From Clostridia bacterium (GTDB lineage Bacteria > Bacillota > Clostridia > Christensenellales > UBA1242), in contig JAFUSR010000004.1 in assembly GCA_017467585.1 (NCBI GenBank), forward strand, positions 283,563-347,562: a DNA stretch of 64,000 bases, given 5' to 3'. The translations under genes were made by a program, and so were the position numbers. The notes beneath the pieces are model-generated. The model worked only from the letters and a program-made list of their open reading frames with translations, was not told where the DNA came from and ran no database searches. Position 1 is the stretch's first letter; the number at the start of each line of letters is the position of its first letter. This document shows, piece after piece, positions 60,733 through 64,000 of this stretch.

Positions 60733-60969
60733 ATGGTTAGTCAATTATTACAATTCAATCTTGGCTCGTTTTTGTTTCAACACTGGTGGCAAATCGGCAT
60801 CATAATATTAGTTATTTTGCTGTTGATTTTTGTTAAACCATTGTGGCGAATATTGCTTTGGATTCTTAAATCAATTTGGAAATTGTTGAAGTTGATCTTC
60901 AGTCCACTTATAAATGGATTCAAAGCAATAAAAGAGGCCAAGGGCGAAAACAAGAAACCGCGTGAATAA
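60733..60969 (+). CDS. Small membrane protein upstream of the ATPase
   Basis: A 78-aa protein: a hydrophobic segment (about 20-36, IGIIILVILLLIFV) followed by a Trp-rich amphipathic stretch (LWRILLWILKSIWKLLKLI) and a charged end. GAGGGGT site. Its last codons overlap the GTG start of the ATPase by 8 bases, so their synthesis is coupled. Confidence 0.5.
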   Translation: MVSQLLQFNLGSFLFQHWWQIGIIILVILLLIFVKPLWRILLWILKSIWKLLKLIFSPLINGFKAIKEAKGENKKPRE

Positions 60970-62305
60970 GAATTTTTTGTTGATTGGTCGGCCAAAAGAA
61001 TGGGCTGTCTGGAAACTGTTTTATTGGAAATGGTGGACAGAACGAAATCAACGAAGAAACCCCCAAAACCTAAGACTAACATATTCAATTACACCTCTTT
61101 TTGCGACATTTAAACCAACCTGGTATAAATACATTGGCAGAACCTACCGACTATGGAACTTTGTTTTAACACTTGCTCCGTTGTTGGTAGTTCTCACATA
61201 TTACACAAGTTCAATTTGGTGGTGGCTTATTACAGCAGTTTTAATTCCGTTGCCATTTATTAACTTTGTGTATTTGCTCTTTGACATAGCCTATAAAATA
61301 AGAGTTCAAGCGCATATTGATTCAATATCTGCAGACAAAGCTGTTGAGACGCGCGCTGGTGTTCCTGGGGCAGGAAAAACAAGCTCATTGTTGTTTGATG
61401 AAAAAATTGTTGCCGATATAATGTGGGACAAAATTTGTCAAGCATATAAACTGTTTGAGCCATATTTAACAGAAATTCCATTTTGGCCACAGAAACAGCG
61501 CGAAGATGCCGAGGAGATTGTTGAGGCCTACAAATTTTATCACGACCAGCCAGAAGATGCAAAGACATACCCTTGTTTATGGACTTCTGTTCCTGCATTT
61601 GTAGATGGAATTCCTTGCAACAGATTAACAGCAGACCATTTGATGCAGCGTGAGAGACTTCCATATGGCGCAGTTCAAGTTCTTGATGAAGTTTCGCTTA
61701 TACTTCCTCAAGAATTATTCAGAGACAAACCATATGAAATTGTTGAAATGATGAAATTTCCACGCCACTTTGGAGACTTCCACATGGGAACAACAGAACA
61801 AAGCAAAGACAGTGTTCTTGTTTACATGAGAAGAGTGACCGCTCAAAACCGTTACATGATAAAGCAAGAGTGGGTGATGCAGCCAAAGGTTTTACAATGG
61901 ATTTATGATCGTCAACTCAACCGTTGTGAAAAAGTGACTGAATTTAAAGCTGGCTATTTTAGAACAATGCAAAAGATTATCAATCACATTGGTTACAGAA
62001 AATACTATTACTTTGATTCTGGAAACGAAGAGCAACAAGTTAAAAGCAAAACGAAAACATTTGTTTTGCCGCCATATTTAAATGTTGAATATGATAGCAG
62101 AGCGTTTAAAAATGCCTACAGGTGTAAAAATGAACCATTAAAACAAAACAGTTGGGAACACTTAAGGCTTAGCAAGTCAGAAATTAATCAAATATTCACA
62201 GATGAACTCAAACAAAGAGCTATGAGCAAGCAGCAAAAGAAAAATCAAGAAGAAAAACAAAAAGTATATAAGAAGGTGAGTGAAGATGAAGAAAATAACA
62301 ATTAA
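60962..62305 (+). CDS. Zot-like P-loop ATPase (filamentous phage assembly)
   Basis: A 447-aa protein. Two membrane spans come first (about 64-80 and 85-108), then a P-loop domain: Walker A GVPGAGKT (133-140), Walker B VQVLDEVSLILP (Asp242-Glu243), and KFPRHFGDFHMGTTEQSKDSV, which recalls the RHxG...TQ segment of Zot/pI proteins. Zot/pI powers extrusion of filamentous phage. In classical Zot the span follows the ATPase, so this one is inverted in layout and clearly divergent. Start is GTG 60962. Confidence 0.6.
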   Translation: MNKNFLLIGRPKEWAVWKLFYWKWWTERNQRRNPQNLRLTYSITPLFATFKPTWYKYIGRTYRLWNFVLTLAPLLVVLTYYTSSIWWWLITAVLIPLPFINFVYLLFDIAYKIRVQAHIDSISADKAVETRAGVPGAGKTSSLLFDEKIVADIMWDKICQAYKLFEPYLTEIPFWPQKQREDAEEIVEAYKFYHDQPEDAKTYPCLWTSVPAFVDGIPCNRLTADHLMQRERLPYGAVQVLDEVSLILPQELFRDKPYEIVEMMKFPRHFGDFHMGTTEQSKDSVLVYMRRVTAQNRYMIKQEWVMQPKVLQWIYDRQLNRCEKVTEFKAGYFRTMQKIINHIGYRKYYYFDSGNEEQQVKSKTKTFVLPPYLNVEYDSRAFKNAYRCKNEPLKQNSWEHLRLSKSEINQIFTDELKQRAMSKQQKKNQEEKQKVYKKVSEDEENNN

Positions 62306-62651
62306 AGAAAAAAGTGAGAAAATGCAGAAAGTGAAACAAGGCTTTTTAGTCGCTAGTCTTTGGTTAACTCATATTATTACAATTGTTCTTTTGGCTTTTT
62401 CTTATATGTTGTTGCCAACATTTTATGGTTTGGTTACTGCAAACGCTTGGGCTGTTCTGATAGCAATTATAATAATTCCTGTTGCTTTATTATTCGCAGC
62501 AGGTTCTGCAATATTTGTTGTTGCAGATTTAATTAAAAGTTCAATGTCTAAAAAGTGGTGGCATATTGTTATTGCTTGCTTAGAGTTTGCATTTTTAATA
62601 GTCACAGTGTTGACAATATTTGGAGTTCTTCCAGCAATTAACTTCAACTAA
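62286..62651 (+). CDS. Polytopic small membrane protein
   Basis: A 121-aa protein with three spans (about 20-38, 48-70 and 85-110) and a basic N-terminus. ATG 62286 is preferred to GTG 62280, which lies in the AAGGTGAG ribosome site. It overlaps the end of the ATPase gene by 20 bases. No family recognised. Confidence 0.5.
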   Translation: MKKITIKEKSEKMQKVKQGFLVASLWLTHIITIVLLAFSYMLLPTFYGLVTANAWAVLIAIIIIPVALLFAAGSAIFVVADLIKSSMSKKWWHIVIACLEFAFLIVTVLTIFGVLPAINFN

Positions 62652-62671
62652 AACAAACAAGGGGTAAAAAC

Positions 62672-63334
62672 ATGAAGTATAGAGAAACAAGAGATGGCTA
62701 TTTATATCACATATTCAAACAACTTCCAGCTGTTGGAAAATATGACATGCCAGTTGTTAGAGCTACACAAAACTATCAAATTTTAAACATGCTGCCGTTT
62801 AATTACATAAACAGTTGCCCAGCACCTAACGAGTTTTATTTATGCTTTTACATAGACGATTATCAATTTGAACGAATTTGGAACAATCCGGACAAAACCG
62901 TAGAACTGTTGAAACAGTTTAAAGGAATAATTGGTCCAGACTTCAGCTTATATAGAGACATGCCAAACATGTTAAACATATATAACTGCTGGCGAAACAA
63001 AGTGTTGATGGCTTATTTTCAAAGCAAAGGAATTGAAGTTATTCCAAATGTAACTTGGAGCGATGAGTCTAGTTATGACTGGTGTTTTGATGGTTTGCCG
63101 CAGGACAGCGTTGTTGCAGTTTCAACAAATGGAATTATGCGAGACAAAAGAGCTTGCGAACTGTTTCTCTCTGGTTTCAAAGAGATGACAAAGCGGCTTA
63201 GGCCGACAAAAATTATAGTTGTTGGTGCACTTCCGGAAGAACTTAAAAAAACACCAAACATAATTAATTTCATTGGTTACAGTGGCTTGTTTGGTGTTGA
63301 AGATAAAAATTTAACATACAGAGGAGACACTTAA
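62672..63334 (+). CDS. DUF4417-like protein
   Basis: A 220-aa protein with the DUF4417 pattern: GPDFSLYRDMPNMLNIYNCWRNKVLMAYF, then GIEVIPNVTWSDESSYDWCFDGLP, then SVVAVSTNG and a C-terminal KIIVVGALPEEL. The family occurs in phages and other mobile DNA of Bacillota and has no proven activity. AAGGGGTAAAA site. Confidence 0.75.
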   Translation: MKYRETRDGYLYHIFKQLPAVGKYDMPVVRATQNYQILNMLPFNYINSCPAPNEFYLCFYIDDYQFERIWNNPDKTVELLKQFKGIIGPDFSLYRDMPNMLNIYNCWRNKVLMAYFQSKGIEVIPNVTWSDESSYDWCFDGLPQDSVVAVSTNGIMRDKRACELFLSGFKEMTKRLRPTKIIVVGALPEELKKTPNIINFIGYSGLFGVEDKNLTYRGDT

Positions 63335-63335
63335 C

Positions 63336-64000
63336 ATGGGCGGAAGAGGCATGGCATATATAACAAGAAATGATATGAGACAAGGCTTTCCATTTAATTA
63401 TGATGATGAAGTTGAGAATGATCCAGAAACTGAAATCAAAACCTCAGTTTTTGAAAAACTAAAAAAGTTGCATATTAGCACTCGCTCATCAACAGATGAA
63501 ATGGACGACATGGTTCTTGAACAACAATCAAATATTGTTTATGATATAGCTAAAAAATACAACAAAATTCTTAAATATGGAACAAAAACAACTGAAATGA
63601 TGTTTCAAAAGAAAGAAAGAGTCAGGGGAATTGCTGCTGTTACACCATTTATAAAAGATAATGAACTTGCTCTGCGTTTATATATGAACAATGACTATTT
63701 TAAAAATACCGACTATAATAGCAAAGATGATTTTTCAAAGGTTATAGAAAGAAACATTGATTCTGGGTGGTTTGCTCCTATAAATAAAATCAATACCAGA
63801 AAATATATTTTAACTCATGAAATGGGCCATGTTATTGAAAGTAACATTATTTGGAAAATAGCCAAAGATAAAAATATTCAATGGCGTGGTAACAGTTTCA
63901 TGGGCGAACAATCATTTGAAATAGCAACTAAAATTAAAAATGAAGTTATAAAAATTTGGAAAGAAAAGTATACAAATAAATCAAAAGATGATATTATTGA
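63336..64000 (+). CDS. Partial zincin-like protein starting MGGRG (cut by window end)
   Basis: 221 codons are visible and the frame is still open. It starts MGGRGMAYITRND, a glycine-rich opening common in phage-encoded accessory proteins, and carries a zinc motif in YILTHEMGHVIES. GAGGAG precedes the ATG. The HExxH motif recalls the small chromosomal zincin at 7062-7667, but the proteins are not obviously alike otherwise. Function unknown. Confidence 0.6.
   Translation, partial: MGGRGMAYITRNDMRQGFPFNYDDEVENDPETEIKTSVFEKLKKLHISTRSSTDEMDDMVLEQQSNIVYDIAKKYNKILKYGTKTTEMMFQKKERVRGIAAVTPFIKDNELALRLYMNNDYFKNTDYNSKDDFSKVIERNIDSGWFAPINKINTRKYILTHEMGHVIESNIIWKIAKDKNIQWRGNSFMGEQSFEIATKIKNEVIKIWKEKYTNKSKDDII

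Larger units (their letters stand above)
52045..64000. mobile_element. Inovirus-like (filamentous phage-like) prophage, right end outside window
   Basis: It starts at tRNA-Leu(AAG) with an integrase and an XRE repressor on the minus strand. A plus-strand operon follows of nearly all membrane-anchored proteins: a 69-aa coat-like peptide, two large coiled-coil proteins, two tiny membrane proteins and a Zot-like assembly ATPase. No terminase, portal, capsid or tail protein is seen. This gene set and order resemble filamentous phages (small coat, adsorption protein, pVI-like, pI/Zot). A replication initiator has not appeared before the window ends, so the assignment is an inference. Confidence 0.6.

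Overview
The window looks like chromosome of an uncultured, low-GC, spore-forming Clostridia-like Bacillota. It carries the conserved neighbourhood minD - spoIVFA - spoIVFB - rplU - prp - rpmA with an mreB-like gene beside it. Its L27 has the cleavable N-terminal extension found only in Prp-containing lineages. It also has a dnaG-rpoD-trmK operon, the end of an Rnf complex and very large InlB-repeat surface proteins. No rRNA gene or CRISPR array was seen. The standard genetic code is used.

Layout. 1-14.4 kb is housekeeping DNA: the tail of rnfB, a Ppx/GppA-HD phosphatase, mreB (inverted), the min and spoIVF genes, the L21/L27 operon, a small zincin, an OGG1-type glycosylase, a tiny ribbon-helix-helix regulator, dnaG-rpoD-trmK-zinc ribbon protein, and a YkvI-like transporter. 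14.6-28.7 kb is dominated by one 4435-residue membrane-anchored repeat protein followed by a lipoprotein. 28.8-35.6 kb holds a metal permease, a membrane protein, an Old-Yellow-Enzyme oxidoreductase, a degenerate histidine phosphatase and cysS. The cysS gene is preceded by what reads as a complete leader-peptide attenuator with two consecutive Cys codons.

35.7-47.5 kb is an integrated plasmid-like island. It has cut a tRNA-Leu(CAA) gene in its anticodon loop: the 3' half lies at 35630-35684 and the 5' half at 47481-47521. The island carries its own intact, sequence-divergent tRNA-Leu(CAA) just inside the right junction, directly downstream of the orphaned host tRNA promoter. It encodes a Rep-like protein, four iterons at exact 22-bp spacing, a primase-helicase, several repressors with palindromic operators, an InlB-repeat lipoprotein, two proteins with SSB-like C-terminal tips, and an excisionase and integrase.

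47.6-52.0 kb is chromosome again: a lipoprotein, polA, a lytic transglycosylase, an ASCH protein and tRNA-Leu(AAG). From that tRNA to the window end (over 12 kb, right end not reached) lies a second mobile element. It has an integrase, an XRE repressor with operator, and a one-direction operon of membrane-anchored proteins: a 69-aa coat-like peptide, two coiled-coil proteins, two tiny membrane proteins, a Zot-like P-loop ATPase, a DUF4417-like protein and a partial zincin. I read it as a divergent inovirus-like (filamentous phage) prophage. It contains an unassigned structured RNA module between 14-bp direct repeats just downstream of the coat-like gene.

A recurring theme is promoters whose -10 box sits 5-7 nt before the ATG, which predicts leaderless transcripts for several genes, including the cysS leader peptide.
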